Assembly: GCA_002695185.1 (NCBI GenBank)
Contig: NZOF01000024.1
Coordinates: 1 to 26,559, forward strand
Direction of reading: 5' to 3'
From: Erythrobacter sp.
GTDB lineage: Bacteria; Pseudomonadota; Alphaproteobacteria; Sphingomonadales; Sphingomonadaceae
Length of the DNA: 26,559 nucleotides
Under the pieces are notes generated by a model that saw nothing but the letters and a program-made list of their open reading frames with translations, had not been told where the DNA came from and did not search any database. Below, piece after piece: positions 16,344 through 24,373 of the stretch. The position numbers and the translations under genes are program-made. The number at the start of each line of letters is the position of its first letter. Positions within the stretch are counted from its first letter, which is position 1.

Positions 16344-16984
16344 GGCCGCGCGCTCCCGTTCGCTGACGACGCTGCGCCTGCTTGCGAAGGCGCATATTCG
16401 GTGAGAACGAGCTTCTTCCCCTCCTGGGCGACGATCACAGGCGCGACGGTGAGGCCCAGGCGCGCCTTGACCCGTTCCTCCAGGATGAAGAGCGGTCGTC
16501 CGGTCTTCTCTGACAGTTCGATCGCGTCGCCCGCGGTCAGAAGGATGAAGTCGGTGAAGCGTGCTTTGCCCAGTGCCCAGCCAAGATCGCGTGGATGGAC
16601 GATGATGAGGCGTTGGGGGAGCGACACATAGTCGAGCGGATTGAAGGTGAAGCCTTTGGGGTAGAGCGTCCGCCCATCAGGGAGGCGGATATCCTCCTCC
16701 ACCGTGTAGAAGGGGATAAGCGTTCGGACCCGATCCGCCTTGGCCGGCGCGAGCGATGCTGCGTGCATTGCGCTCCAGGATGAGCGTGGACCCAATTGGC
16801 TCGCCATGTCGGGAGCCTTGGCCACGCGGGCCTCGATTTCGGCCATAGCGTCCGGTTCCGCGATCGGCCAGGCGCGTCCGATCGTCGAGCTTGCAGCCTT
16901 TGCAGTTCCGACCGACAGGCCGAGCATCAGCGCGCCGATGAGCGCGTGGCGTGCGCGGTGGGCATAGCGCGGGTCAGCGTCCAT
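16340..16984 (-). CDS. traW: TraW pilus assembly protein
   Basis: A 214-aa exported protein of the TraW family, matching F TraW in size (210 aa). The ATG at 16984 begins a signal peptide (HALIGALMLGLSVGTAKA); the longer frame from 17059 lies largely in the previous gene. GRAWPIAEPDAMAEIEARV is the typical N-terminal motif, and the FNPLDYVSLPQRLIIVHPRD region belongs to the conserved core. It works in the periplasm with TraU and TrbC. It overlaps the preceding small gene by 11 bp. Confidence 0.92.
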   Translation of the reverse strand: MDADPRYAHRARHALIGALMLGLSVGTAKAASSTIGRAWPIAEPDAMAEIEARVAKAPDMASQLGPRSSWSAMHAASLAPAKADRVRTLIPFYTVEEDIRLPDGRTLYPKGFTFNPLDYVSLPQRLIIVHPRDLGWALGKARFTDFILLTAGDAIELSEKTGRPLFILEERVKARLGLTVAPVIVAQEGKKLVLTEYAPSQAGAASSANGSARP

Positions 16985-17213
16985 GACGGGCTTTCCACCA
17001 AGGATTTTCTTCAGTCTCGCGTGGGCCCCGCACCGCGAAAATAAGCGCCGAGAGACCAAGGATACCGCTCATCACAAGCAGGGCCTTGAGCCCGCCGGGC
17101 AGGTTCTCCGAGGCTTCGAACACCAATATGGTCTGGATGAGCAGCATCAATTGCGTTCCCACAAGCAGACGGATGGGGCCGGGGGCTGGCGAGGCGGAGA
17201 GAAGCCCCCTCAT
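16974..17213 (-). CDS. Small membrane protein, 79 aa, unknown
   Basis: Two hydrophobic segments are visible, roughly residues 15-31 (LLVGTQLMLLIQTILVF) and 42-62 (LKALLVMSGILGLSALIFA), with a basic C-terminal tail. The ATG overlaps the stop of the upstream gene (ATGA), with GGAGG 8 nt upstream. In F, trbI lies between traC and traW, but no TrbI likeness is recognised here. The coupling to neighbours on both sides argues that it is a real gene acting in the inner membrane with the transfer apparatus. Confidence 0.75.
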   Translation of the reverse strand: MRGLLSASPAPGPIRLLVGTQLMLLIQTILVFEASENLPGGLKALLVMSGILGLSALIFAVRGPRETEENPWWKARHGR

Positions 17214-17539
17214 TTCCCGCGCCTCCAGCTTTTGAGGTGGGCGACCGCCCGGTCTGCAGCGCCGGTGAGGCTGATGAGGAGGATGCCGCTTGCAAAGCAG
17301 CCGGCGCCGACCATGACGGAGGCGCGCAGGACGAGAAACGCCGGCTGGCCAAGCGCAAGTCCCGCGGCAAGCACGAGCGCGCCCATCATCAAGGTCTCGA
17401 TCGTGACGAGACGGAAGCGCCAGACAAAGGCCTGGTCACGGGCGATCCGTTCTGCCCGGGCCTTGATGAAGGCTTCCAGCGCGGGATCGGGTTCAAAGTC
17501 GAACTTCGGCTGATTGCCGGGTGCGCGGGGATGGCCCAT
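17210..17539 (-). CDS. Small membrane protein, 109 aa, unknown
   Basis: A hydrophilic N-terminus with a helical, charged segment (DPALEAFIKARAERIARDQAF) precedes two hydrophobic segments, about residues 45-66 (LVTIETLMMGALVLAAGLAL) and 70-93. The ATG at 17539 shares its A with the traC stop (TGATG) and has GGAGG 7 nt upstream; a GTG one codon earlier is less well placed. It occupies the trbI position of the F operon. F TrbI is of similar size and membrane-bound, so an analogous role is possible, but sequence likeness is not evident. Confidence 0.75.
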   Translation of the reverse strand: MGHPRAPGNQPKFDFEPDPALEAFIKARAERIARDQAFVWRFRLVTIETLMMGALVLAAGLALGQPAFLVLRASVMVGAGCFASGILLISLTGAADRAVAHLKSWRRGK

Positions 17540-20070
17540 CACAGCTCCTCCCCGCGCATAGCTGTTGGTGGTGATCTGCCCAGGATCTCGCCTGCATCGA
17601 CGCCGGCGAGATCGCAGACCGCCTCCAGCGGCGATCGACCCGCCCTGATCCGCGCCTCGAAAGCGGCGACCTCCTGGGGGGCGCTGGTGTTGATCCAGTA
17701 GGAGAAGGGATCAACGACGAGGCGTGCGATGCCGAGGCCAAGGGGCGAGTCTATGAAGACCTCGCTATAATGGGGTTTGTTGTTTCGGACCGATTTCAGG
17801 AGATCGAGGACGAAGCCCGAATAATCGAGGATCTTGTTTTCTATCGCCCGTTCATAGGTCGATCCCTGAAGCAGGAAGCGCGTCGCGGCATTTTCAAGAA
17901 TGACCTGGCCCGTGCCGCCGAACAGCAGTAGGTCATTCATCGACTGGAGGACGACCCCGAAGCTCCCCTGATATTTGCGTGCGCGCCGGTAGCCTTGGCC
18001 AAAGACCTCGGCGAGGCGGGAGAGGTCCTGCCCGTCGGTCCGGGTCATGAACTGGGCAGCCTCATCGCACAGGACGAAGCGGGGCTTGTCGCGGGCGGAG
18101 AGATAGAGCTCCTGGCTGACCGCGTTCACCACCACCATGACGATGACGTTGAAGAGGTCGGGCATGGCTTTCAACCGTTCCAGCTCCAGCACCACGAACT
18201 CGTCGGCGGAGATGTCAAAGGTCGAAGGGCCGTTGAAATAATGGCCGTAGGCGCCAGCACTGCCGAAATCGCGCAGGTTGAAGGCGAGTTCGCGCGCCAC
18301 CGGCACCAGATGATCGACCCGGTCGAGGTCGCTCACCGCGTCGGCCGGGTAGGCGCCAAGCCATTCGCGCACCGCATCGATCCCCGCTTCGGCCCGACCG
18401 GTGTCGACGGTCCATTGGACCGCGGATTTAAGAAGGTTCCACTCCGACGTCGTGACGCCCTTGCGGGTCGCGGCGTTCGCCATCTCCGCGACGATCGCGA
18501 CCGCCATGCTGATCGCCGACTGACGGTCGTCGCCATCGAGGGCAAAGCCCATGTCGAAAGGATTGAGGACGAGGGCTTCCTCGCCAATGTCGATATAGCG
18601 GCCCGAGCAGAGCGTGCAGAGCTTCCTGTAGCTGCCGCCGATATCGATGATGCGGATGAGCGCGCCTTGCGCATAATATTGCTGGCAAAGATTGTTGAGG
18701 AGGAAGCTTTTGCCTGCGCCGCTCTCTGCCGAAACGATGAAATTATAATTGTTGATGCGCGGGTCGAAGAGATCGAGCGTGATGAGCTGCCCCTTGCGAC
18801 CTGCGTAAAGGAGGGCCGGGCGGCCGCCGCCGCGAAAGTCGGTCTGAACAGGCGCAAGCAGCGCTGCGGCCTTGGCCGGCATCGGGAGGTCGCGCTCGAG
18901 CATCCGGGTGGTGCGCCGGTCGGGATAGAAACCGAAGGGGAGGCTCATCGGCAGGAGGATGGGATTGAGATAGCTCTCCTCCTGCATCATCCAGGGCAGG
19001 GGCTCGCTTTCCCAGAGGCGCTTGGCGCGTGCCGCCATTTCGCGGGCATGGGCGCTGTCTCGGCCGAAGACCCAGACGATCGGGACGACCGAGACAAAGC
19101 GGCTGTTTCCCGCTTCATCGAGCACCCAGCCGATCTCCTCGATCTGCTTGCCGACCTCGACGGCAAAGCTGCCGGCGGCCTTTTGCGCCGAGAGGATCTG
19201 GGCACGCTTGTGGATCTCGAAAGCCGAATGATCGAAGAGGATATTGAGCGTGTAGAGGAACGGCCCGCCAATCTGGTCGCTGTCTTCGGCAGCGCCGCGC
19301 ATTCCGCCCAGGAGCCGGTTGCAGCGCTCGGCGGTCACGCGGCGCGGAGGGGATTTGGGGGTGAGGCAACGGGCGACCTGATTGCCGAGGAAAAGTTCTG
19401 GGCCTTCGAAGAGGAGGTCCGGGCCGGCATCGATGATCTGCTTGCGGACCGGGCGCGCGGGGCGTTCAGGCTCGCCGCGGGCAAAGACGCCGGGCGCGGG
19501 CGCGAAAAAGCCATTGAAGACCCGCCGGTAGAAGCTGACCAATGCCTCGGGCGCCAGGCGCATGATCCCAAGCTTGGAAAGCTGTTCCTCAATCTGCCGG
19601 CGCAGGTCGGCGCCCAAGGGCTGCCTCGTCTTGATTGAGAGAAGAACCCTGAAATTGCGGATCGGGATGCCGTGGAGGGCGGCAAGTCCCTGCGTCCCTT
19701 CGCGCAGATAGTCGCTGGTCCGCCGCGCCGATGCCTGGATCAGGGGATCTGGACGGGATTTCAAGTCAAGATAGGCGTCGAGCGCCTGATCGATTAGCGG
19801 ATCGGCAAAGCAGTGAAGCTGGACCACCGTTCCGGCGGCGAAGTGGATATTGAAAAGCCCCAGCAGGGCCTGATGGACATGGGCGAAGAGATAGGCGCTC
19901 GGCACCAGTTCCCAGGCCTGACCCCAGCCATCATCGATGCAGAGAAACGCCTCTTCCTCCTCAACCCAAGCGGCCATCGGCAGGAAATCGGAATAGGCGT
20001 CGCGCGAGACGCTCTGGCGAAGGCGCGCCAGCGTCATGCCGCCGCCATGGCGTGTGCCGGGAGTCTTCAT
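17539..20070 (-). CDS. traC: TraC, VirB4-type secretion ATPase
   Basis: An 843-aa cytoplasmic or membrane-associated ATPase that powers pilus assembly. The length is close to F TraC (875 aa). Walker A is SAESGAGKSFLLNN near residue 450, and Walker B is RFVLCDEAAQF near 668, followed by the GFGQGYRRARKYQGS-like region that is conserved in VirB4/TraC proteins. The N-terminal third (SDFLPMAAWVEEEEAFLCID) matches the TraC N-domain. The start ATG overlaps the traV stop (ATGA), with GGGAG 7 nt upstream. A long + strand open frame opposite this gene is a codon-bias shadow. Confidence 0.96.
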   Translation of the reverse strand: MKTPGTRHGGGMTLARLRQSVSRDAYSDFLPMAAWVEEEEAFLCIDDGWGQAWELVPSAYLFAHVHQALLGLFNIHFAAGTVVQLHCFADPLIDQALDAYLDLKSRPDPLIQASARRTSDYLREGTQGLAALHGIPIRNFRVLLSIKTRQPLGADLRRQIEEQLSKLGIMRLAPEALVSFYRRVFNGFFAPAPGVFARGEPERPARPVRKQIIDAGPDLLFEGPELFLGNQVARCLTPKSPPRRVTAERCNRLLGGMRGAAEDSDQIGGPFLYTLNILFDHSAFEIHKRAQILSAQKAAGSFAVEVGKQIEEIGWVLDEAGNSRFVSVVPIVWVFGRDSAHAREMAARAKRLWESEPLPWMMQEESYLNPILLPMSLPFGFYPDRRTTRMLERDLPMPAKAAALLAPVQTDFRGGGRPALLYAGRKGQLITLDLFDPRINNYNFIVSAESGAGKSFLLNNLCQQYYAQGALIRIIDIGGSYRKLCTLCSGRYIDIGEEALVLNPFDMGFALDGDDRQSAISMAVAIVAEMANAATRKGVTTSEWNLLKSAVQWTVDTGRAEAGIDAVREWLGAYPADAVSDLDRVDHLVPVARELAFNLRDFGSAGAYGHYFNGPSTFDISADEFVVLELERLKAMPDLFNVIVMVVVNAVSQELYLSARDKPRFVLCDEAAQFMTRTDGQDLSRLAEVFGQGYRRARKYQGSFGVVLQSMNDLLLFGGTGQVILENAATRFLLQGSTYERAIENKILDYSGFVLDLLKSVRNNKPHYSEVFIDSPLGLGIARLVVDPFSYWINTSAPQEVAAFEARIRAGRSPLEAVCDLAGVDAGEILGRSPPTAMRGEEL

Positions 20071-20666
20071 TGATCTTCTCCCGCGGGCGGAGCGGGAATG
20101 TCGCTATCGGGGACAAGCGCAGGCTTCTGCCGGCTCTGCTCAAGGACAGGGACGCGCGTCGTGGATTGCGCGGGCGTGACAAGATAGTCGCCCACTACCC
20201 AGTGGGGCTTGTCGAGGATCGAATAGACATAGCGCGGCATATAGAGCCGGTCGCGCCGTTCACGGTCGGCATAGGGAAGGATGAGCGTGCGGATCGTCCG
20301 TCCCGGGCGCAACATCGGCGTAACGGGCGCGTCGACGAGACCTTTCAGCTCCTGGTAGACGCTGTCGCGATAGCCGAGATAGGGCGCTGCCGCTGCTACT
20401 TTCGCCCCCCTTGGCCCGGTGGCGGCGGCCCTGGTGCTGTTTGTGACCTTGGGATCGGATCTCGACGTCCGCCCAGCAACCGCATCGGCATAGGCGCGGT
20501 CAGGGTGAATGCATTGGCCATGGTCACTATTCTTGCAGCTGAACTTTTCAGAATAGGGCGACATGGCCGAGCCGATGGCGGTGCAGGCTGGTAGCAGGCC
20601 AAGGAGGAGGAGGGCTGCCGTGCCTTTTGCGCTGACGGGGCTCGTGGAACCGGGAGAGGGCATCAT
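20067..20666 (-). CDS. traV: TraV outer-membrane lipoprotein
   Basis: A 199-aa lipoprotein of the TraV family, counterpart of VirB7, which forms the outer-membrane ring with TraK and TraB. The lipobox is LLPAC with the lipidated Cys at residue 28. PYSEKFSCKNSDHGQCIHPDRAY is the typical post-lipobox region with two more Cys. The C-terminal half contains VDAPVTPMLRPGRTIRTLIL, as in TraV. ATG 20666 and a second ATG at 20663 sit 5 and 8 nt after AGGAG. The gene lies 29 bp downstream of traB. Confidence 0.92.
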   Translation of the reverse strand: MMPSPGSTSPVSAKGTAALLLLGLLPACTAIGSAMSPYSEKFSCKNSDHGQCIHPDRAYADAVAGRTSRSDPKVTNSTRAAATGPRGAKVAAAAPYLGYRDSVYQELKGLVDAPVTPMLRPGRTIRTLILPYADRERRDRLYMPRYVYSILDKPHWVVGDYLVTPAQSTTRVPVLEQSRQKPALVPDSDIPAPPAGEDQ

Positions 20667-20695
20667 GCAAACTCCTGTTGATTGGTGGGGGACCA

Positions 20696-22081
20696 TCAGA
20701 ATTTGGCGCCGGCGGTCGGCTTGATCTCGAGAGCGACGCCCTCCTGGATCACCACCACCACATCCTTGGCGGCGCCGACCTCGACGATGGGACCGGCCTG
20801 ACGGGCGAGATCGAGATAGAAATCGGTGAGCTTGTCGGAGGATTTGGAGAGGCCGCCCGCGATGCCCGACTTGGCGGCATCGCCCGCATCAAGGGTTCGG
20901 ATGGTGCCGAGCGCCGAGGTCGAGGTGTCGCCGAACGTGTTTTCGACGCTCTGGCTCACGCCGCTTATGGTGCCGGCGATGAAGCTGCGAGCGAGCGCGG
21001 CTCCGGCCCTTGTGACGACCTTGCCTGACAGACCTTTCTTGCCGTCGGTATCGACGAAGAAGCCCTTGATTGGCTGGTCGACCACGGACCGCTCATCGAA
21101 ATCGACGCAGGAGAGCGAAACTAGCTGAACCTCGACCCGCTCCTTGGCGAGGCTGCCTGTCGCATTGCCGATGACGAAGCAGCCGGCGAGATTGGCTTTA
21201 ACGTCATTGGGGAGGACGGCCGGCGCCTGGACGCGGGCGATGAGCGGCTCGGGATTGCTGGTCGCGTCGCGGCTCGCCAGCGCGTCGATCCCGGTCAGGA
21301 GCCGCGCCTTCATAAAACCAGGTGGCAAATAGATCGTCCGGGTCTTTTTTTTAGAGCCATTTGGAGATCCGCCGCTCGCATCCGCGGCGATCGCGATCGT
21401 GGCGGCGCCGATCGATCCGACCTGCCTTTCGACCGGCGGCGCGGGCGGGGCGGCAGGCGCAGAGGGCATGGGTGGTGCAGGCAGGCTCCCATCGGCACTT
21501 TCCAGTTCGGCGGGCGTCGGGCTAGGGGGGAAGGCGGGGATGTCGCCGGGCAGTGCACTGGGAAGATCGCCTTCGGCGCTTGTCGGCGCGCCTGAACCGG
21601 GCAGCACCTTCCCTTCCTCGATCGCCGTGACCCGGTCACCCAGCAGGGCTTGCCCATCGAGGATCTTCTTGAGATCGCCTCGGACCTTCGTTTCCAGGCT
21701 GTCGCCGCGCAGGCCCGCTCCCATGTCGAGGCGGGAGGCGGCGGGCGCGGATTGCGTCTCCTCCTTGGAACCGCTGGATGCGGTATAAAGACCATAGCCG
21801 AACATGCCGATCACAAGGGCAATGCCGGCCTGGCGCGTACGCAGCTGCTGCTTGGCGCTCAGCATTGCCCAGCGCGTTTTAAGGTCGAGTAGCGCGGGCG
21901 CACGTGAGGGGACGTTTGGGGACAGGCGCTCGGATTGCCGGTCCTGATCAGCGTCGACAGGCTCTCGCGAGGCGCGGCGCGACTGAGAGCCCTGGCGCGC
22001 GGCGGGCGAAGGCTCGCCGCTGCGGCCACCATCCCGATCCCCATATTGGCGCATGCCATCCTCATGCCCGGGCCCGGTCAC
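20696..22081 (-). CDS. traB: TraB, VirB10-like scaffold protein
   Basis: A 461-aa protein of the TraB/VirB10 family linking inner and outer membranes. A hydrophilic cytosolic N-terminus leads to one transmembrane segment (about 85-103, GIALVIGMFGYGLY), a coiled-coil-prone stretch (DLKKILDGQALLGDRVTAIEE), a Pro-rich linker (about 170-215) and the beta-barrel C-domain with IYLPPGFMKARLLTG and GCFVIGNATGSL. The GTG at 22081 overlaps the traK stop (GTGA), with GGAG 7 nt upstream; an ATG nine codons later (22054) is an alternative. Confidence 0.94.
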   Translation of the reverse strand: MTGPGHEDGMRQYGDRDGGRSGEPSPAARQGSQSRRASREPVDADQDRQSERLSPNVPSRAPALLDLKTRWAMLSAKQQLRTRQAGIALVIGMFGYGLYTASSGSKEETQSAPAASRLDMGAGLRGDSLETKVRGDLKKILDGQALLGDRVTAIEEGKVLPGSGAPTSAEGDLPSALPGDIPAFPPSPTPAELESADGSLPAPPMPSAPAAPPAPPVERQVGSIGAATIAIAADASGGSPNGSKKKTRTIYLPPGFMKARLLTGIDALASRDATSNPEPLIARVQAPAVLPNDVKANLAGCFVIGNATGSLAKERVEVQLVSLSCVDFDERSVVDQPIKGFFVDTDGKKGLSGKVVTRAGAALARSFIAGTISGVSQSVENTFGDTSTSALGTIRTLDAGDAAKSGIAGGLSKSSDKLTDFYLDLARQAGPIVEVGAAKDVVVVIQEGVALEIKPTAGAKF

Positions 22082-22845
22082 AGTGCGTCTCCGCGGCGCA
22101 GGATGATGAGGCGGGCGGTCTCGCCAGCCTTCAGGCTGAGGCGGTCGAGTGTGACGCTGAAGATGCGGGCGCCGAGCGCCCCGTCAAGGAAGAGCCGTTC
22201 GTCGACATCGCCAGGGACGCTGGCTTCGACCCAATATTCAGATGCATTAAGGCCAGCGCCTTCTATGACGACGCGCCGGCGTTCGGTGATCCGCAGCGCG
22301 GGGGCCGCGGCGAGGGTGATTGGCCGGCCATTGGCGGCGACTTCCGAAAAGCTCGCCGGCACACGGTCCTGAAAGAGCGAGAGAGTGACCGAGACGGCGC
22401 GCTCCTCCTCGACCAGCGGCGCGAGCAGCTCTTCATTGGCCTGCGCGCGCTGTCTGGCGCCCGGCATGAGCGTGATCGTCTGGGCAGGGATGTCTGAGGG
22501 CTCGGCGTAAAGCGGATAGATGGCGCCGTTGCAGGTGACGAAGAATTCCGATGGGCTGGTCACATAGCTGCGCGTGATCTGGCCGTTATCGTCGCTCTCC
22601 TTCACGAGGAATTTGATCCAGGCGTCCGCGCCGCCCTTTTCGACGGCCAGGCCTTTTTCGGCCGAGAATTTGACATCCTCGATCTCGCCGCCCTCGCATA
22701 CCAGATGATTGACGTCCCGGTTGGAGAGCCGGATCATGCTCATCTGGTCGGGGAGCGCGGAAATCGACTGGGCGAGGGCGGGCGCACTCAGCGTCGCGGC
22801 CAGCAGCCCCAGGATCGTGCGGACGCGCTTACCGGATTTCGGCAT
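22078..22845 (-). CDS. traK: TraK secretin-like protein
   Basis: A 255-aa exported protein of the TraK family, counterpart of VirB9, part of the outer-membrane core complex with TraV and TraB. The ATG at 22845 gives a clear signal peptide (VRTILGLLAATLSAPALAQ) and has GAGGAG upstream; the longer frame would add residues shared with traE coding. The region DRDVNHLVCEGGEIEDV-like (here SNRDVNHLVCEGGEIEDV) is the conserved N-terminal domain, and SEYWVEASVPGDVDERLFLD lies in the C-terminal part. It overlaps traE by 17 bp. Confidence 0.92.
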   Translation of the reverse strand: MPKSGKRVRTILGLLAATLSAPALAQSISALPDQMSMIRLSNRDVNHLVCEGGEIEDVKFSAEKGLAVEKGGADAWIKFLVKESDDNGQITRSYVTSPSEFFVTCNGAIYPLYAEPSDIPAQTITLMPGARQRAQANEELLAPLVEEERAVSVTLSLFQDRVPASFSEVAANGRPITLAAAPALRITERRRVVIEGAGLNASEYWVEASVPGDVDERLFLDGALGARIFSVTLDRLSLKAGETARLIILRRGDAL

Positions 22846-23461
22846 CGAAATTCTCCTCGGCAAGGGAAAGGAGCCAGAAGCGGCCGGCATCGATCGTGTA
22901 GCGGATGCGCAGGTTGCCCCGGAATTTCCGGATGACCCCGCCGATCACGCGCACCTTCTCGACCGGCACGAGGATCTGGCGATCGGTCCAGGTGACGGGC
23001 TGATCGGGCCGGATATAGGTTGCGATCGAGAGGGTGGGATTATTGGCGAGTTCGTCCAGGATGGCGTTCAGGCTGTCACGCAGGCCGTTATAGGCCGTGG
23101 GGTGGACGATGCTTAAAAGCTCCTGGAACTGGCGGTCCGCCGAATAGGCGGAATAGGTGCCCGACAGGGCTACGATGTTCCGCGTCATGGTGCGCAGATA
23201 AGCGGCAGAGGGCTTGCCGCCGGTCACATAGAGATCGCCGCCGGCGCCGAAGGGCACAACCACCGTGCGCTGATTGCTGGCGCTGGTGTAGAGGGCGATG
23301 CCCAGCACCGCCGTGATGCCGAAAAGGCCTGCAATCGAGAATTTGAGCAGCCGGTTTTCCTCAAAGAGGTTCGAGGAACCCTGAAGATAGCGGTGGATGC
23401 CAAAACTCGCCGGTTTGCCGAGCAGCGGATCGCTCGTCGCCTCAGATGATCTGCGGAACAT
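22829..23461 (-). CDS. traE: TraE inner-membrane protein
   Basis: A 210-aa protein of the TraE family, VirB8-like. One N-terminal transmembrane segment (about 39-60, LKFSIAGLFGITAVLGIALY) is preceded by a short cytosolic part; a periplasmic domain follows with the family motifs RNIVALSGTYSAYSADRQF and YIRPDQPVTWTDRQILV. Two starts are possible: the ATG at 23461 has GAGGT 5-6 nt upstream and is chosen, while a GTG at 23473 overlaps the traL stop (GTGA) but lacks a ribosome site. The order traL-traE-traK-traB matches F. Confidence 0.92.
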   Translation of the reverse strand: MFRRSSEATSDPLLGKPASFGIHRYLQGSSNLFEENRLLKFSIAGLFGITAVLGIALYTSASNQRTVVVPFGAGGDLYVTGGKPSAAYLRTMTRNIVALSGTYSAYSADRQFQELLSIVHPTAYNGLRDSLNAILDELANNPTLSIATYIRPDQPVTWTDRQILVPVEKVRVIGGVIRKFRGNLRIRYTIDAGRFWLLSLAEENFDAEIR

Positions 23462-23469
23462 GGGAAACC

Positions 23470-23736
23470 TCACTCGAAAAAGCGGGTCTGGGTAGGCCCG
23501 GGATAATGGGGCAGCGGCAACAGACCCCAGCGCCAGGCCAGATGCGGGATGAAGCCGCGGGGCTTGGTCCGCTTCCAGGGAATGAAGAGGAGAAGAACGC
23601 CGATGAGAGACCAGCCAACCAGGCCGCCGACAATGACGGCGACGAAGATGGTCGATACCACGACAATGAACTCCTGGGCGTCGAACCAGAGGATCTGGAC
23701 CGGCTTGTGCAGGAATTGCGGAAGTCGCTCGTCCAC
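23470..23736 (-). CDS. traL: TraL pilus assembly protein
   Basis: An 88-aa inner-membrane protein of the TraL family, counterpart of VirB3 and close to F TraL (91 aa). RLPQFLHKPVQILWFDAQE is the typical start, followed by two hydrophobic segments (about 22-50) and a C-terminal motif ending in HYPGPTQTRFFE, which is characteristic of the family. The start is a GTG with GGGAG 6 nt upstream. It lies between traA and traE. Confidence 0.92.
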   Translation of the reverse strand: MDERLPQFLHKPVQILWFDAQEFIVVVSTIFVAVIVGGLVGWSLIGVLLLFIPWKRTKPRGFIPHLAWRWGLLPLPHYPGPTQTRFFE

Positions 23737-23807
23737 GTCCTTCTCCCTTGCTTCATCACGTGATCAGACGTGATCTGCCCGGGAGCGACCACCGCGCCCG
23801 GGGCCGA

Positions 23808-23830
23808 CGCGGGCCATGGCGAAGCCCGCG
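23808..23830 (-). promoter_or_regulatory. GC-rich stem-loop between traA and traL
   Basis: CGCGGGC (23808-23814) and GCCCGCG (23824-23830) form a perfect 7-bp stem with a 9-nt loop, just downstream of the pilin stop. No T-run follows on the - strand. Such hairpins after highly expressed pilin genes can protect the upstream mRNA or reduce read-through. The role is inferred. Confidence 0.4.
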
Positions 23831-23849
23831 CCGGTCTCGGTTTCGAACC

Positions 23850-24182
23850 TCAGACGATGAGGCCGAAAGTCTGGAGGATGGAGTCCGCACGGATGAGGCA
23901 GACCGCCGCCACGATCGTGGGAATGCCGATCATGATATTCGAGAAGAGGCGCGACACTCCGAACAGGAAGGCTGCGACCCCGCCCACAAAGCCGAGCGGG
24001 CCCTTGACGCCCTGGTTCACGACGATGTCGTAGATATCGTAGCCTAGATCGCCGGCGGCAGGCGCCTGGAAGGCATGGGCCGCCGATGCCAGGGTGAAGG
24101 CGAGGAGGAAGGTCCCAAGGGCATCGGCAGAGCGAAAAGAGCCGGGGCGCAGCCGCGGCAGAGCGGGGAAATGTTTGAGCAT
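23850..24182 (-). CDS. traA: TraA-like pilin precursor
   Basis: A 110-aa precursor with a long leader ending near TLASAAHA, giving a mature pilin of about 70 aa, as in F. The mature part has two hydrophobic segments (KGPLGFVGGVAAFLFGVSRL and IMIGIPTIVAAVCLI) separated by a short charged loop, the two-helix plan of F-type pilins. The ATG at 24182 has GGAG 7 nt upstream. It heads the traA-L-E-K-B order known from F. Sequence likeness to F pilin is low, so the call rests on architecture and position. Confidence 0.85.
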   Translation of the reverse strand: MLKHFPALPRLRPGSFRSADALGTFLLAFTLASAAHAFQAPAAGDLGYDIYDIVVNQGVKGPLGFVGGVAAFLFGVSRLFSNIMIGIPTIVAAVCLIRADSILQTFGLIV

Positions 24183-24227
24183 AGTAGGTCTCCGGGCAAG
24201 TGGAAGCCGTCTCCAGAACATGCCTGC

Positions 24228-24297
24228 CGGCAGCGATCTGCGTGTTCGTTGTCGGCCAGCGGCAAGGCTGGACGGCTCCCGTGAAGGAGCGCTGCCG
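24228..24297. repeat. Inverted repeat upstream of the pilin gene
   Basis: CGGCAGCG (24228-24235) is repeated inverted as CGCTGCCG (24290-24297), and CTGCCGGCAG (24224-24233) is itself a perfect palindrome. The repeat lies in the 191-bp space between the DsbC-like gene and traA, so it would be in the 5' untranslated part of the pilin message. The function is unknown. Confidence 0.35.
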
Positions 24298-24373
24298 CCG
24301 GCATTTCATGACCGCGGGAGAAGGCCCTTGCGTCTGCCGCAAGTGAAGCCTCGGGCGGTCCGCCAGAATGATT

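Noticed and set aside
17995..19638. Long + strand open frame opposite traC (547 codons)
   Set aside because: It lies wholly antisense to a secure traC gene with Walker motifs, and its composition is the mirror of GC-rich codon use. No ribosome site or family likeness.
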